A program made the translations under genes and the position numbers. This document shows, piece by piece, positions 20,301-27,477 of a stretch of 64,000 nt of DNA; position 1 is the first letter of the stretch; every line of letters starts with the position of its first letter. The stretch is from Micromonospora echinofusca (GTDB taxonomy: Bacteria; Actinomycetota; Actinomycetes; Mycobacteriales; Micromonosporaceae): the NCBI RefSeq assembly GCF_900091445.1, contig NZ_LT607733.1, positions 1,815,501 through 1,879,500 on the forward strand. The letters run 5' to 3'. Under the pieces are notes generated by a model that was given only the letters and a program-made list of their open reading frames with translations, did not search any database and was not told where the DNA came from.

Positions 20301-20658
20301 GGGTGGCGACGCGGGTGTAGTTGCGGCGGGCCTCGTGCCGGTTGCCCAGCTCGTCCGCCACCGCGGCCAGCTCGAAGGAGAGCGCCAGCATCAGCGGGTC
20401 GGACGGCGGCCAGAGCCGCTCGCCTGCGGCGAACGCCTCCTCCAGCACGCGCCGGGCGGCACCCTGGTCGTCCGCCTCCCGGTGCAGGCGGGCCAGCAGG
20501 TGCGCGGTGCTCAGCACATCCGGGTGGTCCTTGCCGTACGGCGGTCGGGCGGAGCCGACGGCGTCGTTGAGCAGTCGACGGGCGGAATGGAGATCGCCCG
20601 CGGCGCGCAGGGCGAGGGCCCGGTGCTGCACGGCGGCCAGGGGAGAGGGATGGGACAC
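17365..20658 (-). CDS. TPR / proline-rich / single-membrane-span protein
   Basis: 1097-aa protein. Residues about 1-150 form tetratricopeptide-like helices (ALRAAGDLHSARRLLNDA, GKDHPDVLSTAHLLARLH, RHEARRNYTRV). A very long Pro/Ala-rich region (about 170-900) includes tandem PVSAPP-type units. Then come an acidic charged stretch (EEELERAESQRQRDEVEQAE), one membrane helix (AIVVAVVVAVLAVVALVGVGVLVL) and a fibronectin-III-like extracellular end. The topology implies cytosolic TPRs and an external C-terminus. A partner of the fibronectin-III/MoxR cluster is an inference from position. No enzymatic domain is seen. Confidence 0.75.
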   Translation of the reverse strand: MSHPSPLAAVQHRALALRAAGDLHSARRLLNDAVGSARPPYGKDHPDVLSTAHLLARLHREADDQGAARRVLEEAFAAGERLWPPSDPLMLALSFELAAVADELGNRHEARRNYTRVATLGPAVLGVDHPAVRTARQYLGDAAPAPQPAPPVAQQNMSALSEPTMSLAVLSTTWRPHEPAAAGPPQPPSAARPTPHVASGPPAPPAPPHTPPIPPPPVPGVRGVGRAAPVAPTPHPAVSPQPPRPAGHAPQVPPAPPQPYPGPPQAAQVPPPPQGAQVPPPPQGAHVPPPPVVPVPPRQAWAPPMPPHVPAPPQAPHVPGRGQATPYAAPPQRIPPPPTIPPPPVVPAPPGSARAAVPAPPAVPPSAAAPAQPPYAPAVPIPPPPVVPPAPTAAPQVPPAPVPPPPVVPAQRPAPASPQSPWAPSSGPSQPSATPGPATPSPTRPAPPAAAGVASVVPAPRPAPPATAAPVSSPPAVTPPAAPSAPPPPRHAFAAPVVAAPQPPAPTVPPTQIVPPAPRPPAPPLAAAEPPAQARAAVPATTPAVAPRHRAADEAAPTADATPPAAGPSAGAAASEAALRSGTTPAGKTTAPAAEPPSTTGTTSVASSAADAPTPEPAAADVQSSAPVRPTVEAPRASAAPEAAAATSQAVLPTSEAAAPPEAPGRPAGPAPGWAKPTIQVKQIEPLLAEEIARAASTPAERDAPVSPARSPEASPSGAPPAAHAAPIGAPPVSAPPVSASPVSAPPTPPVSAPPAPQTSSPPVSAPPAHPTSGPPISAPPAQPTSSPPVSAPPRGVSTPPVPPLPPIPPPPPVMPPVSAPPGVQPPVSAPPGVQSPVSAPPWSMSAPPWSSTAPPQALTGPTTDTDTEQPDVEEELERAESQRQRDEVEQAEPERERVDDLPPAYLDIDETFPMKAQPVRARPTAEHPAQQQAPAFPPPPAYPMMPEPEEGGRNRTAIVVAVVVAVLAVVALVGVGVLVLNRDAAPPGGPATPAAAATSAAGPPPGGLTLTDDSTTVTLKWTDPAGGGVPFMVAGGRVGQALGVMATVDPGRTSYTVNGLNSRVDYCFTVLAVYSTDSFATSGQVCTEREGDTPSS
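18110..18480 (-). repeat. Tandem repeats encoding PVSAPP-type units
   Basis: Inside the TPR/proline-rich gene the plus strand repeatedly shows GGTGCGCTGACCGG-like units, which encode about a dozen PVSAPP/PISAPP hexapeptide variants on the minus strand. The repeat number is likely to vary between strains. Confidence 0.75.
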
Positions 20659-20863
20659 GTGGCCATGCTGCCGCGTGAGGCCCGTCGGACGCTACCCAGC
20701 CCCTCCGGTTTGCCACGGTTCGCCCGGGGCGAGACGCCTTCCGACCTGCGTCGGTCCAACCGCCGGAAGCCGATGTGCATGATCCACCTCGGGCGTGTAC
20801 AGTAACTCCCCGTGCGGCCCACCAGGGCGGCCGACGGGTGGAAGATCGCCTCGGTCGACACGG

Positions 20864-20869
20864 TAGGCT
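20864..20869 (+). promoter_or_regulatory. Putative -10 box of tRNA-Leu promoter
   Basis: TAGGCT lies 11 bp before the mature 5' end of tRNA-Leu, a typical actinobacterial -10 sequence and distance. No clear -35 element is seen. The rest of 20,659-20,879 holds no gene. Confidence 0.4.
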
Positions 20870-20879
20870 GGACGAGCAG

Positions 20880-20966
20880 GTCCGGGTGGCGGAATGGCAG
20901 ACGCGCTAGCTTGAGGTGCTAGTGCCCGTATAGGGCGTGGGGGTTCAAGTCCCCCCTCGGACACCA
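20880..20966 (+). tRNA. tRNA-Leu(GAG)
   Basis: Class II tRNA. Acceptor GTCCGGG pairs with CTCGGAC, the anticodon stem is CTAGC/GCTAG with loop TTGAGGT (anticodon GAG), a long variable arm is built on GCCC/GGGC, the T-arm is GGGGG-TTCAAGT-CCCCC, and CCA is encoded. It is a host gene and the probable integration site of the element that follows, since a tyrosine integrase starts about 250 bp downstream and such integrases often use tRNA 3' ends. Confidence 0.96.
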
Positions 20967-20986
20967 AACAAAGAACTCACGTAGAT

Positions 20987-21020
20987 GGCCGTTGACCTGG
21001 CATAACTCAGGTCAGCGGCC
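20987..21020 (+). terminator. Hairpin after tRNA-Leu
   Basis: A 13-bp stem with one G-U pair (20987-20999 with 21008-21020), an 8-nt loop and a following TTGATCGTTT tract, 20 bp beyond the tRNA 3' end. It probably terminates tRNA transcription. If attL ends inside the tRNA, this hairpin is prophage DNA. Confidence 0.65.
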
Positions 21021-21045
21021 TTGATCGTTTCTAGGGCGCTCACCG

Positions 21046-21067
21046 CCGTGGGATCACCGTGGGATCA
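21046..21067 (+). repeat. Two tandem 11-bp repeats next to attL
   Basis: CCGTGGGATCA occurs twice head to tail (21046-21056 and 21057-21067) between tRNA-Leu and the integrase gene. Position suggests integrase arm-type or Xis binding sites; this is an inference. Confidence 0.5.
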
Positions 21068-21197
21068 CGGGCCCGGGCCAGCGTCGTCGAGCACAGCCGG
21101 CGGCGCGATCTTGCCCGGCCCGATCCAGACGGCTACGGTCTCACTGCTGCGCATATAGGCGCGGCTGGCGGCAGAGCCCGCGAAGCCGGGTCGAGGC

Positions 21198-21214
21198 CGC
21201 CTGTTCACGTGGAG
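21198..21214 (+). promoter_or_regulatory. 17-bp motif shared with the ParB-like gene leader
   Basis: CGCCTGTTCACGTGGAG lies just upstream of the integrase GTG and overlaps its GGAGG ribosome site. The same 17 bases occur at 33215-33231 before a ParB-like gene 12 kb away. The core contains the palindrome CACGTG. It could be a shared operator or simply a conserved leader with ribosome site. Confidence 0.5.
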
Positions 21215-21219
21215 GAACA

Positions 21220-22443
21220 GTGGCGCAGATCGAGAAGAGGACCACGAAGGACGGCAAGACGACCCGCTGGCGGGTGAAGTGGCGTGCCGGCGGCCGCCGC
21301 GACGGCGAGTGGGACGGCGAGACGTTCGACTACCAGGCCGACGCGAAGCGCTTCAAGGCGCTCGTCGACGCCGCCGGCAACCACCGGCCCACGCCGGACC
21401 AGCTCGCCCAGCACGGCTTCACCGCGCTGCTGCCGGCCGGCGCCGCGCCGACGTCGGCACCGGACCCCGCCGAGGAGAAGCTGACGTTCCGCGCGTACGC
21501 CGAGGACTGGCTGGCCACCCTCGTCAAGCCGCACCCGGAGACGGTGCGGAAGTACCGGGAGCGCCTGGAGAAGCACGTCTTCCCCCGGCTCGGCGACCGG
21601 CCGATAGCCGAGATCACCCGGCGCGAGATGCGCGAGTGGCAGCAGGGCCTGCGCGACGCCGGCCTCTCGGCGAAGACGATCGCCAACATCAGGGGCGAGT
21701 CCGTCGTGCCGATCTTCAAGGCGGCGTGCCGGCCCGGCGAGGACGAAGAGCCGGCCGTGCGGACGTACAACCCGATGGACGGCCTGGCGCTACCCGAGGG
21801 CCCGCGCGCCGAGCGGGACATCCTGGAGAGCCCCGACGAGGCCCGTACGTTCCTCCAGGCGGCGTACGAGGTCGACCCGGAGGCGGCCGACCTGCTGCTG
21901 TGCAAGCTGGCGACCGGGCTGCGCTGGGGCGAGGTGAGCGCCCTGCCGCCCCGGGCGGTCCACGTCGCCCGAGGCACCGTGTCGATCGTGCAGGTCCTGC
22001 GGAAGGTCAACCGGCGGTGGGTCGTCGAGGCCAAGCCGAAGACGAAGCAGGGCTACCGGGAGGTGCCGCTGCCGGCGTCGGTCATGCGGATGGTCGCCGA
22101 GCGGGTGGCGCAGCCGGGCCGGGAGTTCGTGTTCATCGCGCCGCGCGGCAACCACTGGCGGTACGAGGACTTCTACACGGACCGGTGGGTGAAGATCCGC
22201 GACCTGGCCCGCGAGAAGGGCCTGCCGAGGAAGATGACGATGCACGGGCTGCGGCACTCGCTGCTGACCCTGCTGGCCACCGAGGGCGTCGACCTGGCGG
22301 CGCTGCGGACGATGGCCGGGCACGCCAGCGTCACCACGACGATGAACGTCTACGTGCACGCAACCCGGCGGCACCACGAGCCGGTCCGACAGATCGTCGG
22401 GGACTTCCTCGGCATCGACGAACTGGCGGCCGCCGGGCGGTAA
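21220..22443 (+). CDS. int: Tyrosine recombinase (phage integrase)
   Basis: 407-aa integrase that would insert and excise the prophage at tRNA-Leu. An N-terminal AP2-like arm-binding segment (KDGKTTRWRVKWRAGGRR), a SAM-like core-binding domain (about 90-180) and the catalytic domain are present. Catalytic residues: Arg in TGLRWGE (about residue 234), HGLRH (about 341-345), the GHASVTTT His (368) and nucleophile Tyr378 in NVYVH. The GTG start at 21220 has GGAGGA 4 bp upstream. Full-length and apparently intact. Confidence 0.95.
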   Translation: MAQIEKRTTKDGKTTRWRVKWRAGGRRDGEWDGETFDYQADAKRFKALVDAAGNHRPTPDQLAQHGFTALLPAGAAPTSAPDPAEEKLTFRAYAEDWLATLVKPHPETVRKYRERLEKHVFPRLGDRPIAEITRREMREWQQGLRDAGLSAKTIANIRGESVVPIFKAACRPGEDEEPAVRTYNPMDGLALPEGPRAERDILESPDEARTFLQAAYEVDPEAADLLLCKLATGLRWGEVSALPPRAVHVARGTVSIVQVLRKVNRRWVVEAKPKTKQGYREVPLPASVMRMVAERVAQPGREFVFIAPRGNHWRYEDFYTDRWVKIRDLAREKGLPRKMTMHGLRHSLLTLLATEGVDLAALRTMAGHASVTTTMNVYVHATRRHHEPVRQIVGDFLGIDELAAAGR

Positions 22444-22592
22444 CGCGGCCCCCGCGAGCGGAGCGGCGGCGAGCCAGTGGGGTTGGCTTGCCGCCCGATC
22501 GTCCTATAGGTCAGCCGCTGCCAGTTCGCGCTGATTCCCGCTGGCGGCGGCATCGCATACCCGATCTGCAGTCTTGGCGGCATCATGGGAGG

Positions 22593-23261
22593 ATGGATCA
22601 TCATGAGCTGCGCCGCCAGGTGCTACGTCGGCTGCGTTACGGGCTCAACGTTGTGGCTCTTGAACATGATCTGGTACCACCCGAAGGTCCCTTCGACGTT
22701 GCCCTGACGAATGGGCTCGCCGCGATAGTGGCGAGCGACCGTCCCGGCTTGGAGCGCGAACCGAACGGCAGGATGCTGCCCGCCAGCGCCCTGCTCAAGG
22801 TTCTCGAGGGTGCGGGCACGGCTCTCGACTACGAGGCCTTACGCGAGGCACTCAAGATCACTCAGCCGATGCGTCACGGCCGAGCAGACGACGAGTTCCT
22901 CGTGCCAGTTCGTCGGCACCTCACTGCCCTCGTGGCCATCGACAGCCACCCAGCACTGCTTGTTCTCGAGCGTGCCAGAGCGGCCGCCAAGGTCGATGAC
23001 CTGTTGGCGAGCCTGTATCAACAGGCGGCTACCGATGCATCGGGAATTCCTGGCATGTCGCCCGATGATCAGCTTTCCCAGCCGGACCTTGAGGAGTGCG
23101 ACGAGTGCTGGCGCATGACGTTCCTGCCGGCGGGCTTCGATGAGTTCGGTGGCACCAACTCGCAGGGACGGTGCTTTGCCTGCGGCTACGAGCGGGATGC
23201 GGAGACGGCATGGCGAGATGCCCGCGAAGCCGAGTGGGCACGGGTCATGAGCAAGGACTGA
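22593..23261 (+). CDS. Hypothetical zinc-ribbon protein of prophage left arm
   Basis: 222-aa protein that I do not recognise. The helical N-terminal part (MDHHELRRQVLRRLRYGLN) is followed by LPASALLKVLEGAGTALDYE and a C-terminal four-Cys ribbon (CDECWRMTF, then GRCFACGY) at about residues 175-205. ATG at 22593 is directly preceded by GGGAGG, which is very close for a ribosome site; no better in-frame start is visible. Third codon positions are visibly less GC-biased than in the phage structural genes. The 150 bp before it are non-coding. Confidence 0.6.
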   Translation: MDHHELRRQVLRRLRYGLNVVALEHDLVPPEGPFDVALTNGLAAIVASDRPGLEREPNGRMLPASALLKVLEGAGTALDYEALREALKITQPMRHGRADDEFLVPVRRHLTALVAIDSHPALLVLERARAAAKVDDLLASLYQQAATDASGIPGMSPDDQLSQPDLEECDECWRMTFLPAGFDEFGGTNSQGRCFACGYERDAETAWRDAREAEWARVMSKD

Positions 23262-23342
23262 CTGAGGCTGTCTAGGTAACCTGCACCGCGGGTCACTGGC
23301 AGCTATCACTTGTCCTTGATGGTCGTCCGAGTGCGAGGCGTG

Positions 23343-23574
23343 ATGCCGGAGCCGACCACCGCGGTGGCCTACGCCACGATCGCCGGACGGCTCGCCTGCG
23401 TCATCATCGCCAAAGCCACCGCACCGCTGGCTGCCGCCGCAGTCCTTCAACCGCGACGGCTACGACGTGCTGCTGTGTGTCGTCGCGTCCGGGTGCTTCC
23501 TGGCCGCAGGCGGCATGCTGGCCAAGCGGGGGAGTAGGACCCGCACCGCCGGTAGCCCAGCGGGGCAGGCCTGA
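23343..23574 (+). pseudogene. Frameshifted small membrane-protein remnant
   Basis: One frame gives MPEPTTAVAYATIAGRLA from 23343, and a second frame from about 23440 gives FNRDGYDVLLCVVASGCFLA, then AGGMLAKR, ending at 23574. Joined, they resemble a small membrane protein broken by a frameshift. The rest of 23,262-23,810 holds no other gene I can support. Confidence 0.3.
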
Positions 23575-23710
23575 CCTGTTGAAGTAGCGGACCGGTCGAG
23601 CCGAAGTAATAGCCCTGCTCGCCCGGCCCGCGTCGGATGCCCCGTTGCCCCCGACGGCGGTCTGATTAGGACCACCTGGCACCCGGCCGGGCGCACAGTG
23701 CGCGGAGCGG

Positions 23711-23718
23711 GAATATTC
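23711..23718. promoter_or_regulatory. Palindromic AT-rich site upstream of XRE gene
   Basis: GAATATTC, an 8-bp perfect palindrome, sits in an unusually AT-rich patch about 95 bp before the regulator gene; the overlapping TATTCT could serve as a -10 box. Autoregulation through this site is an inference. Confidence 0.3.
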
Positions 23719-23810
23719 TTGGCGTGTTTTTTGAGGGTGAAGCTTGCGGTGGGGATTCGGGGTGGCTACTGTGGTCGATGGCGCGAGTCGGCGAGACGGA
23801 GGTGAGCTGG

Positions 23811-24878
23811 ATGACCGAGACGCTGGTCGCAGATCCGGGGATGCTCATCCAGGCGCGGGAGTCTCGTGGACTGCGCCAGAACGAGGTAGCCCTGGCCATG
23901 TCGAAGCATCTTGGGGCGACGGTCTCGCAGGCGTACGTCAGCAAGGCCGAAGCTGGACGGGTGAGCGTCTCCGGCGAACGCCTAGAGGCGTTCTCCGCCG
24001 CGCTGGGGTATCCGGTCGCCGTACTCTGCGACGCTCCCGACGCGGAGGGCGTTGGCATCGGCCTGATTCACCACCGGAAGCGGGCATCTCTGGGTGCCCC
24101 GGCTCTGCGGCGCATCCACAACCAGCTGAAGTTCGGGCGGCGTCAGGTTGCGCCACTTCTTGCCGCAGCGGGAGATCATCCGCACCGCTTCCATCGACAC
24201 GAGCTCGCTGAGGACGAGTCTCCCGAGGAGATCGCGCAGCTGGTGCGCCGCGAGTGGAGCTTGGGTGACGGTCCGATACCCGACATGGTCGCCGTCCTGG
24301 AGAGGGCTGGCGCTGTCGTCCTACTTCGGGACCTTGACACCCGGGAACTGGACGCGGTCAGCGCATGGCCCAGCGAGGGCAACCCGATGTTCCTCTTGAA
24401 CGTCGCGGCACCCACCGATCGCGCTCGTTTCAGCCTCGCTCACGAGCTGGGACATGTGATCATGCACCACGTTCCAGGTGGCACGGTGGTTCAGGAAAAG
24501 CAGGCCGACATGTTCGCCAGTGAGTTCCTGATGCCGGCCAGAAGTATCCGCGAACAATTGCGCCAAGGCGTCGATGTCAGCCGCCTCACGCAGCTGAAAT
24601 CCGTGTGGGGAACCTCTATGGCGGCGCTGGCCCGACGGGCGCTCGATGTGAACGCCTTGAGCGACTGGCAGTACCGCAACCTCATGGTCGAGATGTCGAT
24701 GTTGGGCTACAAAACGCACGAGCCGGTTTCTCTGAAGCCAGAGCGCGCATCGAAGATCTATGGTGTCTTGCAGGCCCTGATGGGGGACCGAGGCACCACA
24801 GTGGAGGAGTTGGCGGCTATGGCCGGACTGTTCCCCGACGAGTTCCACCAGTTGTACCTGGCAACGCCGTCACACTGA
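23811..24878 (+). CDS. XRE-family regulator with ImmA/IrrE metallopeptidase domain
   Basis: 355-aa protein joining an N-terminal HTH (QARESRGLRQNEVALAMSKH, then VSQAYVSKAEAGRVSVSGER) to a C-terminal ImmA/IrrE zinc protease. The HELGH metal motif is followed by the third ligand region EKQADMFASEFLMP. In phages such proteins regulate lysogeny by cleaving or acting as repressors; in toxin-antitoxin-like or stress systems they sense signals. ATG 23811 is preferred because GGAGGTGA lies 5 bp upstream; longer starts add a non-conserved 29 residues. The next gene starts 32 bp downstream on the same strand, so the two are probably co-transcribed. Confidence 0.9.
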   Translation: MTETLVADPGMLIQARESRGLRQNEVALAMSKHLGATVSQAYVSKAEAGRVSVSGERLEAFSAALGYPVAVLCDAPDAEGVGIGLIHHRKRASLGAPALRRIHNQLKFGRRQVAPLLAAAGDHPHRFHRHELAEDESPEEIAQLVRREWSLGDGPIPDMVAVLERAGAVVLLRDLDTRELDAVSAWPSEGNPMFLLNVAAPTDRARFSLAHELGHVIMHHVPGGTVVQEKQADMFASEFLMPARSIREQLRQGVDVSRLTQLKSVWGTSMAALARRALDVNALSDWQYRNLMVEMSMLGYKTHEPVSLKPERASKIYGVLQALMGDRGTTVEELAAMAGLFPDEFHQLYLATPSH

Positions 24879-24910
24879 CGCCTTTCGGGCGCCGCCGTAA
24901 GAGGTGAGAG

Positions 24911-26086
24911 ATGACGCATGACCCTGTGCCGCCGTCGCCACGACGACCGGCTTGGGACGCCACAGCCGAACTGACCACGGCTGCGGAGCAGGCTACGAAG
25001 GACCGCATCTTCCTGTTGACCCGGCCGAGGGGCACTTGGGCTGTACCCAAATACCTCGACCCGACCATCACCGGGTTCGCCCTGTGCGGCCCTGAGGGTG
25101 AGCAGCGCATCGGCGAACTCTCCGGACGTCGCCGCCTGCCGGTGGTGGCCGACCTCGCTCACTACGAGAAGAGCGCGGCGAGTCCTGAGACGCCGATGCT
25201 GTTCCCGGAGACCCTGTTCGGTCGCGACGGCTTCTTCGATGACATGCGGGCACGGGCGAACTCGGCGATCTTCACGCCCACCGCATACGTCGAGGCCGGT
25301 GAACCGGCCGCTCTCAAGGCCGTCCGTGCCGCGGCTCAGGACGTAGCCCGCACCGACGTGGTCGTCGTGGTGCCGCTGGATGTGACCTGGCTGCGGGACA
25401 ACAAGATCGATCAGCTCATCGCGATCCTCAAGGCGATCCCTCACCCGATCGCGCTCGTCCTCGGCGGTCAGTACAACCCGACCGACTCATACGCCGACAT
25501 CATGAGGAACCTGCGGCGCGTCTACCAGGAGGTTGGCCGGGTCGGACCGTGGCGGACCGACCCGGTGACCGCTTTGGATGCGATGGCGCAGGGCGGCATG
25601 TTCGCCGGCATCGGGTCCTCGGGAAGCCTGCGGCACCTCGTGCCCCCGGGTCAGCCCACGAAGATCACGAAGCGATTCAAGCCGTCAGTCTTCATCCCGG
25701 AGCTGCTGCACTTCTTCCGGGCCGACACCCTGACCGAACGGTGGGCGAACGCGGACCCGCTGTCCTGCTGGTGCACGGTCTGCGCAGGACGAGGGCTCGA
25801 CCGATTCGACAGCTATGACACCGCGGTTGACACCGAGGCGCGAGCTCACAACGCCGCCTCGTGGTCCGCGCTCTGGGCACAGATGCGAGCCCTGCCGACC
25901 GGCATCGAGCGGCAACGGTGGCTGGCCGAGCGAATCCGGCTCGCGCACCTAGCCTACGAGGCGGAGAACGAGCGTATCCAGCAGGCGAACGCCTTCAAGC
26001 CCTCCAAGACCTTGCAGCGCCTCGCGAAGTTGGCGGAAGGAGCTCCCTCAAGTGTCATCGAAGGCGCTGGTACACCTGCTCCGTGA
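24911..26086 (+). CDS. tRNA-guanine transglycosylase-like protein (DpdA-like candidate)
   Basis: 391-aa protein, probably a TIM-barrel base-exchange enzyme. The strongest sign is the zinc motif near residues 280-310: DPLSCWCTVC followed 22 residues later by the His of AHNAASW, which matches the C-x-C-x2-C...HN arrangement of queuine/archaeosine tRNA-guanine transglycosylases. VVVVVPLDVTWLRDN and the Gly-rich GGMFAGIGSSGSLRHL fit barrel strands. Relatives include DpdA, which inserts 7-deazaguanines into DNA. No preQ0 synthesis genes are seen here. It is a likely partner of the XRE-ImmA/IrrE protein. GTGAGAG upstream serves as ribosome site. Substrate (tRNA or DNA) is open. Confidence 0.55.
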   Translation: MTHDPVPPSPRRPAWDATAELTTAAEQATKDRIFLLTRPRGTWAVPKYLDPTITGFALCGPEGEQRIGELSGRRRLPVVADLAHYEKSAASPETPMLFPETLFGRDGFFDDMRARANSAIFTPTAYVEAGEPAALKAVRAAAQDVARTDVVVVVPLDVTWLRDNKIDQLIAILKAIPHPIALVLGGQYNPTDSYADIMRNLRRVYQEVGRVGPWRTDPVTALDAMAQGGMFAGIGSSGSLRHLVPPGQPTKITKRFKPSVFIPELLHFFRADTLTERWANADPLSCWCTVCAGRGLDRFDSYDTAVDTEARAHNAASWSALWAQMRALPTGIERQRWLAERIRLAHLAYEAENERIQQANAFKPSKTLQRLAKLAEGAPSSVIEGAGTPAP

Positions 26087-26678
26087 AGAGCCATCCGGCG
26101 GCGGTGAACCGCCGCTGGACGAAGGGAGCCGGCGGCACCAGCACCTCCGCCCGCTCGGAGGGCCCGACCATGACCCCGACGCCGAACCGACGCGACTCAT
26201 GGACCATGGTGTCGACGTCCGACGGCGTGCGCCGGAGCCACATCATCCGGGCGGTGAACGGGGCGAATCTGCCAGCACGTTCCAAGCCGGCCCGCCAGCG
26301 CGTTGCCGGCACGACTGCCAGATCGATTCGGGCCGGACGGACAGCCAGCCGCTCAGCGGCTCCTGCGGCAATCCGAACGGTTCCTCTGGGCAGCTGGCGC
26401 AGCGTGCGTTGATCACGGTGAGACAGCGAGGAGACCGGTACAGGCCATCCGACCGGGAGTGACATCAGCAGCTCAAGGTGATCCGAGGACAGCAGCACCC
26501 CGAGGCCGTCACGCTGCCGACGATCATGCTCTGCCTCATTGACGCGATGAGCGATGAAAACGTCACGACCGAACATCTGAAGGAGAGACCAGCTCCGATC
26601 GGCTGGGACCAAGTCGGCGACGCGACGCGATGCCATCTGGACCGTGTCCGTGCACATGTCCTGCAGCGCGCCACTCAC
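26055..26678 (-). CDS. Hypothetical protein convergent with the TGT-like gene
   Basis: 207-aa protein that I do not recognise, with an ATG at 26678 and a stop that lies 32 bp inside the 3' end of the TGT-like gene. It contains LLSSDHLELLMSLPVGWPVP, the regular RTLRQLPRGTVRIAAGAAERL and AGRFAPFTARMMWLRRTPSD. It shows no membrane segment or metal motif. The composition looks like a real protein rather than a shadow. The convergent overlap suggests it belongs to the same acquired unit as the XRE-ImmA/TGT pair. Confidence 0.5.
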   Translation of the reverse strand: MSGALQDMCTDTVQMASRRVADLVPADRSWSLLQMFGRDVFIAHRVNEAEHDRRQRDGLGVLLSSDHLELLMSLPVGWPVPVSSLSHRDQRTLRQLPRGTVRIAAGAAERLAVRPARIDLAVVPATRWRAGLERAGRFAPFTARMMWLRRTPSDVDTMVHESRRFGVGVMVGPSERAEVLVPPAPFVQRRFTAAGWLFTEQVYQRLR

Positions 26679-26999
26679 ATGATCACCCGTCTGCGTCCGC
26701 CTGGTTGAAGCGTGCCACGCACCTTGTCCCGCACTGGGCAGATGTCATGATCACGAGTATTTCTACCACCGATGTGGCGCTGGAGCTACCTCGTCGGACG
26801 AGGTGGACGCACGTCCCCGCCCGACCTGCACGATAGCTGGCCTGTGTTCGGAACAGGCTGAGCCCGAGGCGTTCAATCTCGAAACCCCACCAGTCAGCCG
26901 GCCAATCTGAGCCAGGTGATGCGGGGCCCCGGGTGGGGGTGGGCGAATTGAGCTGGCCGAGGGAAGTCGGATGTCCTAGGACGGTCTAGAGAGCGTGCC
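26679..26999. other. Intergenic control region, no gene seen
   Basis: 321 bp upstream of the minus-strand gene at 26055-26678 and downstream of the excisionase gene. CATGATCAC occurs twice, and a perfect 10-bp palindrome GTCCTAGGAC lies at 26973-26982. I see no ORF with a ribosome site. Confidence 0.4.
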
Positions 27000-27194
27000 T
27001 CAGCTGCGCCGGCCTGCACGGGCTGCAAGCGCTGGCATCCGCTGGTACGCCGAAGCTAGGTCCTCGTCAGTGAAGCGGACGAGGCGACCGAGTCGGTGGC
27101 AGGAGATGCGGCCCTTGGACACCCAGCGCCGGAGGGTGGTCTCCGCGATGCGCAGCTTCGCTGCGGCCTCGGCATAGGTGTAGTCCCTAGCCAC
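27000..27194 (-). CDS. Excisionase-type helix-turn-helix protein
   Basis: 64-aa DNA-binding protein of the MerR-like HTH_17/excisionase group: TYAEAAAKLRIAETTLRRWV followed by KGRISCHRLGRLVRFTDEDL. Such proteins direct integrase to excision or act as small regulators. It is transcribed toward the integrase side and divergently from the tRNA-Gly-like gene and structural genes, so the 27,195-27,369 interval is probably the early/late switch region. A hairpin with 7-bp arms (27348-27354 and 27360-27366) sits in that interval. Confidence 0.8.
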   Translation of the reverse strand: MARDYTYAEAAAKLRIAETTLRRWVSKGRISCHRLGRLVRFTDEDLASAYQRMPALAARAGRRS

Positions 27195-27369
27195 CTCGTC
27201 CTCCTCCTGTCCTCCGGCGATTTATGCAGGGTCACTGTAGAGCACTGCGGCCGGATAGGTCTACGGTGGCCTACGCCTGGCCACGGCATGATCGGAGCAT
27301 CGCTCGCCTCTCTCGCCGATCGCCTGGTATGCGGCTACCATCTCACTGCGCGTGCTTGCCACGCGCGAT

Positions 27370-27441
27370 GCGCTGGAAGTGCTGTTGGTGGCACGCCGCC
27401 CTACCAGGGTGGAGGCCCAGGTTCGAGACCTGGCCGGCGCT
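27370..27441 (+). tRNA. tRNA-Gly-like gene, anticodon ACC (phage-encoded)
   Basis: Full cloverleaf by eye. Acceptor GCGCTGG pairs with CCGGCGC (one G-U). The D-arm is GTGC/GCAC with GG in its loop. The anticodon stem CCGCC/GGTGG has loop CTACCAG, giving anticodon ACC. The T-arm is CCAGG-TTCGAGA-CCTGG and the discriminator is T. The G1-C72, C2-G71, G3-C70, U73, C35 and C36 glycine identity elements fit. Position 8 is A and 14 is T, a swapped but complementary pair. CCA is not encoded. Anticodon ACC is unusual for bacterial tRNA-Gly. Its presence argues that the next gene starts at 27478, not upstream. Confidence 0.68.
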
Positions 27442-27477
27442 CGACGCCCGGCCACAGGGGAAGGTGGTGAGAGGCGC

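Noticed and set aside
27348..27366. 7-bp hairpin before the tRNA-Gly-like gene as a terminator
   Set aside because: Short stem, no T-run, and no upstream plus-strand gene to terminate.
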